Assembly: GCA_012513915.1 (NCBI GenBank)
Contig: JAAZBG010000009.1
Span: 1 to 36,422, forward strand
From: Fibrobacter sp.
GTDB lineage: Bacteria; Fibrobacterota; Chitinivibrionia; Chitinivibrionales; Chitinispirillaceae
DNA length: 36,422 nucleotides
Direction: 5' to 3'
This document shows positions 16,801-25,089 of the stretch, in pieces. The notes beneath the pieces are model-generated. The model was given only the letters and a program-made list of their open reading frames with translations. It had not been told where the DNA came from and did not search any database. Within the stretch, counting starts at the first letter, position 1; every line of letters starts with the position of its first letter. Position numbers and translations under genes: made by a program.

Positions 16801-18641
16801 TTGTGGAATTAAAACAGTATAAAAATGCGATTGCACATTATGAGATTATATCAAAAACGAATAATAAAGATGGTGTAATAAGCGGGAAACTTGCAGAACT
16901 TTACTTTAAGGCAAAGAATTATACAAACGCTATCGTGCATGCACGAAAAGCGCTGACATTTGCACATGCACCGAATGAACTGAATCTGATAATTGGTCGT
17001 TCTGCAGTACTGCAGAACAATCAGACTGTTGCAACTGAAGGGTTTACAAAGTATCTCAAAGCATCTGAGAGTGATACTGCAGTACTTAACGAATTCGGTA
17101 CATATGCATACAATAAAAAAGATTATAAAAATGCAGCCGATGCATTTACAAAAGCATTACGTTCCGGATCTGACAATTATTCAGTTCGTAAGATGCTGGG
17201 TATTTCACTACTGAAACTTGACGATCAAACAAAAGCCGTTCCGCATCTTGAAAAAGCACTTGAGTATCAAAAGAATGACAAAGAGATAATCACACTCCTT
17301 GCAACAAGTTACAGTGCGAGCGGTGATAAAAAATCGGTAATAAATGCGTTACGGAATCTTAGTGCTGTTGATAAAACCAACTTTGATGTGCGCAAACAGC
17401 TTGGAGATATGCTGTATGCTGATGAACAATATACTGATGCCGCAAATGTTTATGAAGAAGCAACATTACTTAAACGATGTCAGATCGATATTCATCTGAA
17501 GCTGGCGGATATTTACGCGCGAATGAACAAACAGGAACTTGTCGGCGGGCAGCTTCGCAGCGCTCTTGGATGTGATTCAAAGAATCCTGATGTCTACTAC
17601 CAGGTGTATCTCTATTTTGATTCACGCAGGGACACGGTTAAAGCAATGGATTATCTCAGGCAAACCCTTGGTCTTGCACCATCACACCCCGATGCAACGC
17701 AAAAACTTGGTGAAATGCTGCTCGCATCCAACAAGCCTGCTGACGCGGTTACCTATCTTACCCGTTCTGTCAAGACTAAGCCTGATGTTAAAAACAAAAC
17801 GCTCCTTGTTCAGGCTCTTTACAGGACAAATAAATTTTCTGATGCTGTTCCGTATGTTAAAAGCATTGCTGTGCCTGATACACGTGATCCGGAAATTTTA
17901 AAATGGTCCGGTTTTGTCATGAAAGCAACTGGTAACACTGATATTGCAATAAAGATGCTTGAGCGGGCTGTGCAGGTTGATAACAGTTGTGGTCAGTGTT
18001 ACTTTTTTCTTGGGGATCTATACTACGAGAAGGGTAATTTTGATGAATCGGTGAAAAATTATCAGGCTGCAAATTCGATGGTTGGTTTTTCTGAAACTGT
18101 TGCAATGAAAATCGGGCATATTTTTTCAATACTCGGCAGAGAAGCACAGGCCCGCAATGCCTGGGAAGCAGTGATTCAGAAACGTCCCCAGAACATGGAA
18201 GCATGGTACAGGATTCTTCACAGTTACATTATTACCGGGCAGTTTGATGCATTTAATAATGTAGCAGCGCGTGTGGCAACAGACAATAGCGGGTGGATTT
18301 CCCTTGCAAAAGGTGAACTTCTTGAAGCACGGGGACAGATCGAAGCTGCATTCAAAGCCTGGGAGACGGCATTTGCAACGCTGCCACCTGACAATACGGA
18401 AATGCAGGCTGCACTCGGGCGGTATTCATTGCGGACAAATGATTATGCTGCTGCGATTGAATATTTTGGCAAGGCAATGGGGGGGGACCCGGAAAATTGT
18501 CAGTATATGGTTGACATGGGAAAAGCCTATGAAGGAATGGGAGATTACGCTACCGCTCTCGAAATGTTCAAAGAAGTAAAACGCCGCCGTTCTGATTTCC
18601 CTGAAATAACAACACTTATTGCACGTGTCAGTGGAAGATAG
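13869..18641 (+). CDS. Very long exported TPR-repeat protein with Ala/Lys/Pro-rich repeats near the N-terminus
   Basis: The protein is 1590 aa. A signal peptide (~1-20, cleavage near AIDAQ) is followed by a low-complexity basic region (~30-125) built from 20-21 residue repeats starting KPAA. Residues ~128-270 resemble a TolB-N/CsgG-like alpha-beta domain: a W-LG-LLDNAL helix, ARKLKVKYMGKAKYEF, then a strand pair. The rest (~275-1590) is tetratricopeptide repeats, over 30 by eye, with recurring A-F-KAL-DP spacing. No enzymatic motif is visible. Such proteins are periplasmic or outer-membrane-facing scaffolds for assembly of envelope complexes. It is flanked by flagellin and a convergent argS, so neighbours give little help. 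A single cytoplasmic scaffold is unlikely given the signal peptide. Coding call sure, role unknown. Confidence 0.9.
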   Translation: MRILITLAIIFFFQISAIDAQDQNKTVSKKVPPKVAAKPAAATTSSKAKTVNAKKVPPKPAAATAGSKAKTANAKKVQPKPAATTAGSKAKTANAKKVQPKPAATTGSKAQAVNTKTVQPKPAATPDVAVSFMFGGTSDISSSGKERWLGMLLDNALEFKCSQISPLNLVMSSDVYSNIPGFGSIAAPPTEREYFDVARKLKVKYMGKAKYEFSGGRNVQYYLEVVSIEDGNTVATIERSFNIQKIGVEIDGIIGDLIKSLKITTGPELARFLRFPIISENIKNMKIIGEYLFNSRFSSTPDNAQTVDNFRMICSKDRPMLLAFWYGGFIFENAGLNVDAIEAFKVVNQTFPEYLNVYVPLIRVNRKAGRFDNAQSVISLAEQRGIRKADLLVEKALVAQALKKTTEAENIFKQILSVDPDNAIALLNYARKCNDEGRGVDAGNACNRFLKAHKPTAAIFVELGRSHLIQKKKDEAIKAFVRATQLDKKNPAPLAFLGDLYLSRKSFAEASKYYEKALLVAPENIDLAINAAQAYKASGNAQKSLDLLRKMEPRYPQHPVLNRELGMLEYARKENDKAMGHLEVANRGESITDPKVMLALGLLYVDSKQYVKALPLLNKALPSLANKTECKIGLAKIQLALADTDAAVKLLNELALQKVTIPGAYLTIADKYYGQGDKARSYEYYKKEYASNKSDVSVLKKIAEISFESSLWQDSKNAYAAIVAKDPKDASALYKLAIISLQLKDAPGAAVYVKKAASLGNAEPDLYYRLGLGFKGLNATKDAAIAFQKCVSIDPSNERALLELGAILVTLKKDSAAADVHFKLYDLNNVKYKDRAISAAAMFEKTGAYDKAKDVCTAFLKKNTANAEISLLLARLEHRSKNYGAVIDAAGTIPVVKLDTLMLRILAESFSNKQQYKKVISYTSAMVKKHPSSVWAAELSAVASDKNGALDQAANMYKKYATLTNNHQKYGVRLGEILVELKQYKNAIAHYEIISKTNNKDGVISGKLAELYFKAKNYTNAIVHARKALTFAHAPNELNLIIGRSAVLQNNQTVATEGFTKYLKASESDTAVLNEFGTYAYNKKDYKNAADAFTKALRSGSDNYSVRKMLGISLLKLDDQTKAVPHLEKALEYQKNDKEIITLLATSYSASGDKKSVINALRNLSAVDKTNFDVRKQLGDMLYADEQYTDAANVYEEATLLKRCQIDIHLKLADIYARMNKQELVGGQLRSALGCDSKNPDVYYQVYLYFDSRRDTVKAMDYLRQTLGLAPSHPDATQKLGEMLLASNKPADAVTYLTRSVKTKPDVKNKTLLVQALYRTNKFSDAVPYVKSIAVPDTRDPEILKWSGFVMKATGNTDIAIKMLERAVQVDNSCGQCYFFLGDLYYEKGNFDESVKNYQAANSMVGFSETVAMKIGHIFSILGREAQARNAWEAVIQKRPQNMEAWYRILHSYIITGQFDAFNNVAARVATDNSGWISLAKGELLEARGQIEAAFKAWETAFATLPPDNTEMQAALGRYSLRTNDYAAAIEYFGKAMGGDPENCQYMVDMGKAYEGMGDYATALEMFKEVKRRRSDFPEITTLIARVSGR
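13980..14246 (+). repeat. Coding minisatellite: 63-base tandem repeat in the TPR gene
   Basis: Units lie at 13980-14042, 14043-14105 and 14106-14168 (63 bases each), 14169-14228 (60 bases, one codon lost), then a partial unit to 14246. Each codes for KPAA-x-T-x-GSKAKTANAKKVQP or a close variant. Units 2 and 3 are nearly identical, which suggests recent copying. All units keep the frame. Confidence 0.9.
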
Positions 18642-18689
18642 AATAGCACTTGATTGCCAGGCATTCGCAGGATGACTTTAGTCACACCC

Positions 18690-18714
18690 TCCTCTCCTTT
18701 ACGTATGGAGAGGA
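18690..18714. terminator. Hairpin between convergent TPR and argS genes
   Basis: TCCTCTCC (18690-18697) pairs perfectly with GGAGAGGA (18707-18714) around a 9-base loop. It sits between two genes that end toward each other and could serve both strands. Neither side has a good U-run. A smaller dyad, TGACT/AGTCA, lies at about 18673-18684. Confidence 0.35.
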
Positions 18715-18731
18715 AAGGCCTGAGCCAAAAC

Positions 18732-20414
18732 TTACATCTCTTCAATCGAATCGATACCCAATATCCACAGGCAGTTACCGAGAACGCTACGGAAAGACTT
18801 GACAAGCTGAATACGAAATGATTCCTCGTTCGAACCGATTACTTTACAACCATGGTAGAATTCATTGAAACATTGTGCAAGTTCAAATGCATAGTTTGCG
18901 ATTACGGATGGTGACAGTTTCTCATATGAAAAATTCACTGATGAAGAAAAGTAATTAAGTTTTTTAATTAATTTAACTTCAGATGCATTAAGGAAGCCTA
19001 TTGCAACAGGGGTTGTTGCTGTCGATTTACGAATGATCGAACTTGCCCTTGCATAACTGTAAAGAAGATAGGGCCCGGTATCGCCTTCAAAACTGATAGC
19101 TTTCTTTGGATCAAACATCATGTTCTTAAGGATGTCAATTCGCAGCAGTGTATATTTAATTGCCGAAAGAGCAATCTTAAGGCTGCGGTCATTCATCTCT
19201 TCCTGTGTCAATGTATAACGTTCTTTCAGTTCCTCGGTAGCAAGTGACTGTGTTTCTTTAACGAGATCATCAGCATCGACAACAGTTCCTTCACGGGATT
19301 TCATCCGACCTTCCGGGAGTTCAACCATTCCATATGAAAGATGTTTTATTTTGTCGGCAATCGGATACCCCAGCTTGCGAAATATTGCAATAAGAACCTG
19401 GAAATGGTACTCCTGTTCATTACCGACAACATAGAGCGACTGGTCATAGTTGTACTCCTTGTTTTTAAGAACTGCAAGGAAAATATCCTGTACGATATAC
19501 ACCGATGTACCATCCGGCCTGAGCAGTACCTTCTCTCCAAGCTTTTCGTCCTCAAGGTTGACAATCACCGCACCATCAGCACGTTTGGTGAAAATTCCCT
19601 TCTCAAGTCCTTCGAGAATGATCTCTTTTCCGAATTTGTAAATTTGGCTTTCGTAGTATTCTTTGTCAAATTTAATACCAAAAAGCCTGTACGATTCTCT
19701 GAATCCGTCAAGAGCCCACGCATTCATTACTTTCCATAGTGCAACAGTGGGTTCATCACCGGCCTCCCAAAGCCGCAGCATCTCCTGTGCCTGTTCATTC
19801 CATGATTCATCTTCAGCAGCTTTTTTGCTGAATGCAACGTAATAATCACCAACAAAATGATCGGATTTTTTATTGACAGATTCAGGTGTTGTGTTGTTAC
19901 CGAACTCCTTATAGGCAAGCATTGATTTACAGATGTGAACACCGCGATCGTTGTTGATTGATGTACGAACAACATTGAAACCGCAAAATGTCAGTAGTCT
20001 TGAAACGCTTTCTCCAATTGACATGTTGCGAAGGTGTCCAAGGTGCAGCGGTTTATTTGTGTTCGGTGATGCAAACTCTACAATGACTGTGCCGCGTTTA
20101 TTTAGTTTGCCATAATCAGGTGCCGTAGCATTGTCGATACACTGCTGTGCCATTATCTGCTTATTCATGTAGAAATTAATATATCCTGAAACGATGATAA
20201 TTTTTTCTACTGATGACGGTAATACAAGAGCGGCTTTTATCTCTTCGGCTATGACCGCAGGACTTTTCCTGAAGACTTTGGATAAGCTGAATACAGGAAA
20301 AGAAAAGTCACCTAAATCATCAGATGGCGGTATTTCGATAAGCTTTGAAATATCATCACGGGACAATTTGTCACCAATAACACCTGAAAGCAACCCGACA
20401 ATTAATTCTTTCAC
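18732..20414 (-). CDS. argS: Arginyl-tRNA synthetase
   Basis: The protein is 560 aa and complete. The order is an N-terminal additional domain, the class I HIGH motif as HLGH (124-127, within PNTNKPLHLGHLRN), the INNDRGVHICKSM region, VGNEQEYHFQVL, the KMSKS-like MKSR (371-374, in PEGRMKSREGTVV), and the C-terminal anticodon-binding helical domain with GPYLLYSYARASSI. It charges tRNA-Arg in the cytoplasm; the tRNA-Arg(CCT) gene in this window is one substrate. The loop after MKSR has the short form common in bacterial ArgRS. I prefer the GTG at 20414, after a GGGG stretch at proper distance, giving MKELIV; a TTG four codons earlier is the alternative. A palindrome cluster lies about 63-100 bases upstream. 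Confidence 0.96.
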   Translation of the reverse strand: MKELIVGLLSGVIGDKLSRDDISKLIEIPPSDDLGDFSFPVFSLSKVFRKSPAVIAEEIKAALVLPSSVEKIIIVSGYINFYMNKQIMAQQCIDNATAPDYGKLNKRGTVIVEFASPNTNKPLHLGHLRNMSIGESVSRLLTFCGFNVVRTSINNDRGVHICKSMLAYKEFGNNTTPESVNKKSDHFVGDYYVAFSKKAAEDESWNEQAQEMLRLWEAGDEPTVALWKVMNAWALDGFRESYRLFGIKFDKEYYESQIYKFGKEIILEGLEKGIFTKRADGAVIVNLEDEKLGEKVLLRPDGTSVYIVQDIFLAVLKNKEYNYDQSLYVVGNEQEYHFQVLIAIFRKLGYPIADKIKHLSYGMVELPEGRMKSREGTVVDADDLVKETQSLATEELKERYTLTQEEMNDRSLKIALSAIKYTLLRIDILKNMMFDPKKAISFEGDTGPYLLYSYARASSIIRKSTATTPVAIGFLNASEVKLIKKLNYFSSSVNFSYEKLSPSVIANYAFELAQCFNEFYHGCKVIGSNEESFRIQLVKSFRSVLGNCLWILGIDSIEEM

Positions 20415-20476
20415 AAAAAACCCCAATACTCAGGCACATTGACTAAGCATGCCTGTAAATGTTAGAAAATCAATAT

Positions 20477-20514
20477 ATTACAATGTAATAGCATGCTATT
20501 TTATTCAAAATAGC
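20477..20514. repeat. Cluster of overlapping palindromes upstream of argS
   Basis: Three perfect dyads overlap: ATTACA-A-TGTAAT (20477-20489), AATAGCATGCTATT (20487-20500) and GCTATTTT-ATTC-AAAATAGC (20495-20514). The last could end the minus-strand transcript of the coiled-coil protein gene, whose stop is 94 bases away. The first two look more like protein-binding sites than a terminator. They lie about 63-100 bases before the argS start. Confidence 0.6.
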
Positions 20515-20607
20515 AGAGAAATAAAAAGATCGTAAGGAAAGAAAATAATAAAAAACAGCAGCGTTGAACATCTGTTCATATGCAGGCAGGATTGAATATG
20601 TTAAGAA

Positions 20608-22314
20608 TCAATTGCTGCTTAATGCCTGAGTGACAGTCATCTCGAGTACTTCAAATGCTTCTGCAGGAAGGAATTTCTGGAGAGGTCCCCGGATTGACTG
20701 GAATCTGTTATATGCGTTCTGATACTGGTTGTTTTCAATCATATTATAGATAATCAGAATCTCTTTCTGCGCCCGTTCCTGATTTCTCTTAATGGAATCT
20801 GATTCTGACTGCGGTTGTGATGATGTTGAAACCTGATTGACTTGAGTGATTACTGGTGTTATATACGAAACGCCTTTCGATTCTGCGGGTTCACGTACAG
20901 CTTTGATAGAGAGCTCAAGTACATTATACATTTCTGCAGGGAGATGCTGTTTTAACTTATCCTGAACTGAACGGAACCTGTTTTCGGCATCAGTCAGCTT
21001 ATTCTGGTCAAGCAGGGTGTAGATTTCCATTGTAACAGCATTTGCACGATCCTGATCTTTCTGTAAAGCAATTACTTCTGCATCCCTTTGAGCAGCCAGA
21101 ATACTGTCACGTTTAAGTCTCTCTGCGATGAGTATCTGCAGTGTTTGCTCTTCAGCCTGACGTATACTATCTGCCTTTGCCTGCGCTTTTGCCCGCGCAA
21201 GTTCTTTTATATCGTCAAGCATCAGTGATGACTGTGGAGATACTCCGGTTTCCGCTTCAGATAACTTTTCAAGTTCCCCAGCCATAACAGTTTTTTTATC
21301 AGGTGATTTAACCATGAGTATTACGCTGTCAACGTATGCCGTTTTTTCTCTGGAGATGCCATATACTTTGAGTGTCTTTTGAAGATATTCATCAGCAGCT
21401 TTGATACCATCTTTATTGAGTATTGATATATTGATATTTACAAGTGAGTCTTCCTTTTGTGCGAAGCGCCGGTTTACTTTATGGATTCTTGCAGAGAGCT
21501 GGTTACGTGTAGCCTGAGGAAAATACTGCATTACATTTTTCAGTCTGTATTCAGCGGAGAATAAGAGCGTACGTGCGTTTCCGAAACGGTTTAAACGGAT
21601 TGCTGTTTCAGCGCTGTCTGTTTCCTTTTCTATCAATGGTTTTTCACTATATGCATTAGAGAGTCCGTCAACACGGCTTTCGATCTGATAATATTGCGTA
21701 TTGCTGATTGACAGGTAATTCTTGTTGCGTAAACAATAGCCGAGTTCCTCCCTTGCTTTGCTATCATTACCGGCGAGAACACATTTTTCAATTGAATAGA
21801 TAACTTCACGTGAAATAGAACGATAGCGGCTGTTGTAAGAATCTGCAATTTCATTCCCTTTGGCAGGATCAAGGGTACCTATCTGGGTGTGGAGTTTTTT
21901 CAGTGTTGCGAAATCGGGACGTGCCTTTCCGACCTCTGTATTATACCTGGCGATTAAATTATTAACAGTAATTTGACCCTGCTGCTGTTTTTGTAACTGT
22001 AATTCGCGCTCCTCAAGGTAAATCTGCTCCTCAAGTTCATTTACTTTCCAGAGAATGTACCGTTCATTGGGATCACCCTTGGCTTTTCTCTTTAAATCAT
22101 TTGCAAGTCGCCTGGCAGTCTGTATTGCTTCCTGCTGTCGGAAACCAACACCGGCAAGTGATGCCGCTTCGGTGAGCACATAAAAGCCTTTCATAACAGT
22201 TGTATCAATAGTTTCCTGCTTGATATAAGTCTTTGGTGTTTCCCTGGGAGCGGTATAAGCAATTGAACTTAAAAGCAATAGCAGCATAATCACTACAGAT
22301 AGTTTACAATGCAT
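20608..22314 (-). CDS. Exported protein with coiled coil and repeated ~54-residue helical modules, function unknown
   Basis: The protein is 568 aa with a clear signal peptide (Leu-rich 8-16, cleavage near AYTA). Helix dominates. Residues ~90-115 and ~370-425 are charged coiled coil, rich in Gln, Glu, Lys, Arg and Ala. Residues 421-474 and 512-565 are homologous modules (RANAVTMEIYTLLDQNKL with LPAEMYNVLE against RAQKEILIIYNMIENNQY with LPAEAFEVLE), joined by a Ser/Gln-rich linker. A third, diverged copy seems to lie near 233-281. I recognise no enzyme motif. The repeats look like paired helices related to TPR-type assembly modules, so a periplasmic or envelope scaffold is likely. GGAG lies 8 bases before the ATG. 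It stands upstream of argS on the same strand, divergent from trkH. Confidence 0.85.
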   Translation of the reverse strand: MHCKLSVVIMLLLLLSSIAYTAPRETPKTYIKQETIDTTVMKGFYVLTEAASLAGVGFRQQEAIQTARRLANDLKRKAKGDPNERYILWKVNELEEQIYLEERELQLQKQQQGQITVNNLIARYNTEVGKARPDFATLKKLHTQIGTLDPAKGNEIADSYNSRYRSISREVIYSIEKCVLAGNDSKAREELGYCLRNKNYLSISNTQYYQIESRVDGLSNAYSEKPLIEKETDSAETAIRLNRFGNARTLLFSAEYRLKNVMQYFPQATRNQLSARIHKVNRRFAQKEDSLVNINISILNKDGIKAADEYLQKTLKVYGISREKTAYVDSVILMVKSPDKKTVMAGELEKLSEAETGVSPQSSLMLDDIKELARAKAQAKADSIRQAEEQTLQILIAERLKRDSILAAQRDAEVIALQKDQDRANAVTMEIYTLLDQNKLTDAENRFRSVQDKLKQHLPAEMYNVLELSIKAVREPAESKGVSYITPVITQVNQVSTSSQPQSESDSIKRNQERAQKEILIIYNMIENNQYQNAYNRFQSIRGPLQKFLPAEAFEVLEMTVTQALSSN

Positions 22315-22671
22315 TATTTATTCTCCGGGATGCAACCGTTCTATCAAATTAAAAATTTAAAATGTAAATCATCAACCTGTATGTATTATAATATATGTTT
22401 GATAATATATATAGCAATACTTGTCCGGTCATTAAAAATGATGCATCCGGCAGAAGATTTATATGCTTAATTATTACGTTATGACCTGCTCAACTTATTG
22501 TTCTAACTGATGCACATTCAAACACTTGTTACGTTTCTTAGTATGGCTTCATTCCTGCAGTCTGTCCATTTGTATTCTAATTTCGTTGCCTTACATTCTG
22601 CACTTAATCTATATATCCCTAATGATTCTAATGATTGAGTTCCATGCGAAATTCAGGACGGCAGCAGATTA
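22315..22671. other. Divergent intergenic region, promoters only
   Basis: These 357 bases separate the coiled-coil protein gene (-) and trkH (+). The left part is very AT-rich; on the minus strand it offers TTGCTA-N16-TATATT, a possible promoter for the left gene. The right part has a candidate promoter at 22586-22615. I see no gene and no riboswitch such as ydaO or kimA-type c-di-AMP elements. Confidence 0.45.
22586..22615 (+). promoter_or_regulatory. Candidate sigma-70 promoter of the Trk operon
   Basis: TTGCCT and TATATA are 18 bases apart and end 56 bases before the trkH ATG. Confidence 0.35.
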
Positions 22672-24387
22672 ATGAGTTTGCATGGCAATAAGAATTTTTA
22701 TGATTTGATTAACTGGTATTCTAACTGGATAACTGGATGTGTTGCTGCATTATCGCTATTTTTAATAGTGTTCGAAACTGCCAGGTACCCATTACTTCTC
22801 ACCAAGTATTCTGTTGTCATTAACATAATGATCTTGATACTGTTTTTATCGGATTCTTGTGTCAGAATTGCTGTATCACCCGATAAAAGGCTTGCGTTAA
22901 AAAAATATGTGTTTGAACTTGCAGCTATTTTTCCGCTTCTGAGACTACTCACCGAAAAGCAGATGGATCAGATTTCTGTTTTGTCCATGCTGGCGATAAT
23001 ACTCATTATGCTGGTAACAAGAACACGTCACATCACACTTGTTTCGTCAAATGAATTCAAACCAGCCTGGCTGATGATAAGCAGCTTTTTAATTGTTATA
23101 TGTTCCGGTGCAGTAGTATTGGCACAACCGTTCGCCTGTCTTCCGGGAAAAAGTGTGTCATTACTTAATGCTTTTTTTACGTCTACGTCGGCAGTTTGTA
23201 TTACGGGGCTTACCGTGTATGATACGGCAACACATTTCAGCAGGGCCGGACAAATTGTTATTTTGTCATTAATCCAGCTGGGTGGGCTTGGAATAATGAC
23301 TTTTTCAGTATTTCTTGTGGTAATGCTCGGAAGAAAAGTGGATATCAAACACCGGATTGTCATGCATGATGTACTTAACAGAGATGAACTCACCGGTGCA
23401 GTACGGACCATGCGATTTATTATAAAAATGACACTTTTTGTAGAAGCAGCCGGTGCAGTTGTTCTTGCTGTCCAATGGTATCCGCGATTTGGTTCAATTG
23501 GTGAAACTGCATACCATGCAGTGTTTCATTCTGTTTCTGCATTCTGTAATGCGGGATTTTCCACATTCAGTGACAGCCTTAGCAGCTTTTCATCGGATTA
23601 TGTGACGACTATTGTTATTATGGTATTAATAATCGCAGGCAGTATTGGATTTATGGCTGTGATGGACATTGCAGGCGTTGTCAGTATGCGACTGAAGGAT
23701 TCCCGCTTACGTCCAAGGCTGCGTATACAGACTGTGATTGTTATTGGAATGACTGTGCTGCTTACCGTCTTTGGAGCACTTGGTATACTTGCATTGGATA
23801 CTGCTGTATATAAGTTTTCAAGTGGTATAGAAATAGTAATGGCTGCATTGTTTCAATCTGTCACCACCCGGTCAGCAGGTTTTACAACGTGTGATATTGG
23901 CGTTATGACTCCTGCAACACTGTTTCTCATGATCATACTAATGTTCATAGGAGGTGCTCCTGGTTCGACTGCTGGTGGTATTAAAATGACAACACTTGCT
24001 GTATTATGGAGAACAATGATCAGCGGCATACATCAGAGCGAACATCGAAATGTGGAAATTTTAAAAAGAACCATTCCATCAGAAACTATACAAAAAGCAA
24101 TAACGCTGCTGCTATTCTATGTAATTTTGCTGAGTGTGTTTACTATGGCTATGCTGGTAACTGAAAATCAGCCTCCGATTGCAATCGTCTTTGAAGTGAT
24201 GAGTGCAGGTGCAACGGTTGGCTTGTCAACCGGGATTACACCCGAACTTACGTCAGTCGGCCGGATTTTTATTATGATTCTGATGTTTGCCGGAAGACTG
24301 GGGTTGTTGACAATTGGATATGCATTGGTAATGCATCGTTATAAGGCAGAATATACATATGCGGAAGAACGCGTGATGATCGGGTAG
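22672..24387 (+). CDS. trkH: TrkH/KtrB-family potassium uptake channel subunit
   Basis: The protein is 571 aa and strongly hydrophobic. The four pore loops of the family are all present: TSTSAVCITGL (170-180), HSVSAFCNAGF (286-296), QSVTTRSAGF (395-404) and SAGATVGLST (511-520), with the filter glycine in each. GGAPGSTAGGIKMTT is the segment before the fourth repeat. Ahead of the channel core there are ~125 extra residues with about four hydrophobic segments (EARYP-like, DSCVRI, IFPLLRLL), longer than KtrB (~450 aa). With a TrkA/KtrA regulator it lets potassium into the cell, driven by membrane potential or coupled to Na+ or H+. trkA follows after 12 bases, so the pair is one operon. No strong ribosome site is seen before the ATG. 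Family sure; Trk against Ktr naming is open. Confidence 0.95.
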   Translation: MSLHGNKNFYDLINWYSNWITGCVAALSLFLIVFETARYPLLLTKYSVVINIMILILFLSDSCVRIAVSPDKRLALKKYVFELAAIFPLLRLLTEKQMDQISVLSMLAIILIMLVTRTRHITLVSSNEFKPAWLMISSFLIVICSGAVVLAQPFACLPGKSVSLLNAFFTSTSAVCITGLTVYDTATHFSRAGQIVILSLIQLGGLGIMTFSVFLVVMLGRKVDIKHRIVMHDVLNRDELTGAVRTMRFIIKMTLFVEAAGAVVLAVQWYPRFGSIGETAYHAVFHSVSAFCNAGFSTFSDSLSSFSSDYVTTIVIMVLIIAGSIGFMAVMDIAGVVSMRLKDSRLRPRLRIQTVIVIGMTVLLTVFGALGILALDTAVYKFSSGIEIVMAALFQSVTTRSAGFTTCDIGVMTPATLFLMIILMFIGGAPGSTAGGIKMTTLAVLWRTMISGIHQSEHRNVEILKRTIPSETIQKAITLLLFYVILLSVFTMAMLVTENQPPIAIVFEVMSAGATVGLSTGITPELTSVGRIFIMILMFAGRLGLLTIGYALVMHRYKAEYTYAEERVMIG

Positions 24388-24399
24388 GAGGGTACCAAC

Positions 24400-25086
24400 A
24401 TGAGAAGTATTGCTGTAATCGGATTAGGAAAATTCGGGAGTACCGTTGCTCGTGAACTAACAGAACGGGGAGCGAGGGTGATCGCTATTGATGAAGACAG
24501 GGAGAGAGTTGAAGCGATCAAGGAGTCTGTGGCGTATGCTGTTACGTTAAACTCCACAGACAAGGCAGCACTGGAATCTGTCGCAATTCGTGATGTCGAT
24601 GTCGCTGTCGTATGTATCGGTGAAGATGTTGAAGCAAATCTGTTGACAACGCTTTTACTAAAGAAGCTTGGGGTGAAGAAAATATGGGCACGTGCTATTA
24701 CGGAACTACAGCTTGAAATATTAAAGACACTTGAAGTTGATGATATTATCAATCTTGAAGAGGAAATGGGTATTACTATTGCTCAAACGCTCGCATCTGC
24801 AAATGTCGGACGTTATATTCCGTTGTCAGAGGGGCACAGCATTGCAGAAATCAAACTTCCTGACGTGTATGTTGGAAAAACACTCCGTGAAATCAACCTC
24901 AGAGAAAAACACAAAATAAACGTCGTTGCATTAAAACGCTTTGTACCTGCAATTGATGACCTCGGGGAACGAATTCTTAAAGAATCAATTGACAATGTGC
25001 CATCATCTGATGAAAAACTGACTGATGATGTTGTCCTTATTGTGGCGGGTGCAAATCGTGATATCGACAGGTTCTCAAGAGGGTGA
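24400..25086 (+). CDS. trkA: TrkA/KtrA-type RCK regulatory subunit of potassium uptake
   Basis: The protein is 228 aa: one RCK_N and one RCK_C domain. The Rossmann loop is GLGKFG (8-13), the acidic end of strand two is IAIDED (29-33), and AVVCIGEDVEANLLT follows. The C-terminal domain spans ~135-220 (GHSIAEIKLPDVYVGKTLRE). One RCK_N/RCK_C unit is the KtrA layout; E. coli TrkA has two. The octameric ring binds nucleotides (ATP/ADP or NADH) and in many relatives c-di-AMP at RCK_C, and gates the channel. AGGAGG lies just before the ATG. It is downstream of trkH by 12 bases and followed after 3 bases by a membrane-PAS gene. Confidence 0.95.
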   Translation: MRSIAVIGLGKFGSTVARELTERGARVIAIDEDRERVEAIKESVAYAVTLNSTDKAALESVAIRDVDVAVVCIGEDVEANLLTTLLLKKLGVKKIWARAITELQLEILKTLEVDDIINLEEEMGITIAQTLASANVGRYIPLSEGHSIAEIKLPDVYVGKTLREINLREKHKINVVALKRFVPAIDDLGERILKESIDNVPSSDEKLTDDVVLIVAGANRDIDRFSRG

Positions 25087-25089
25087 TTA

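Noticed and set aside
24339-24752. Minus-strand open frame over the trkH/trkA junction
   Set aside because: It is Ser-rich antisense shadow sequence across two well-supported genes and their ribosome site.
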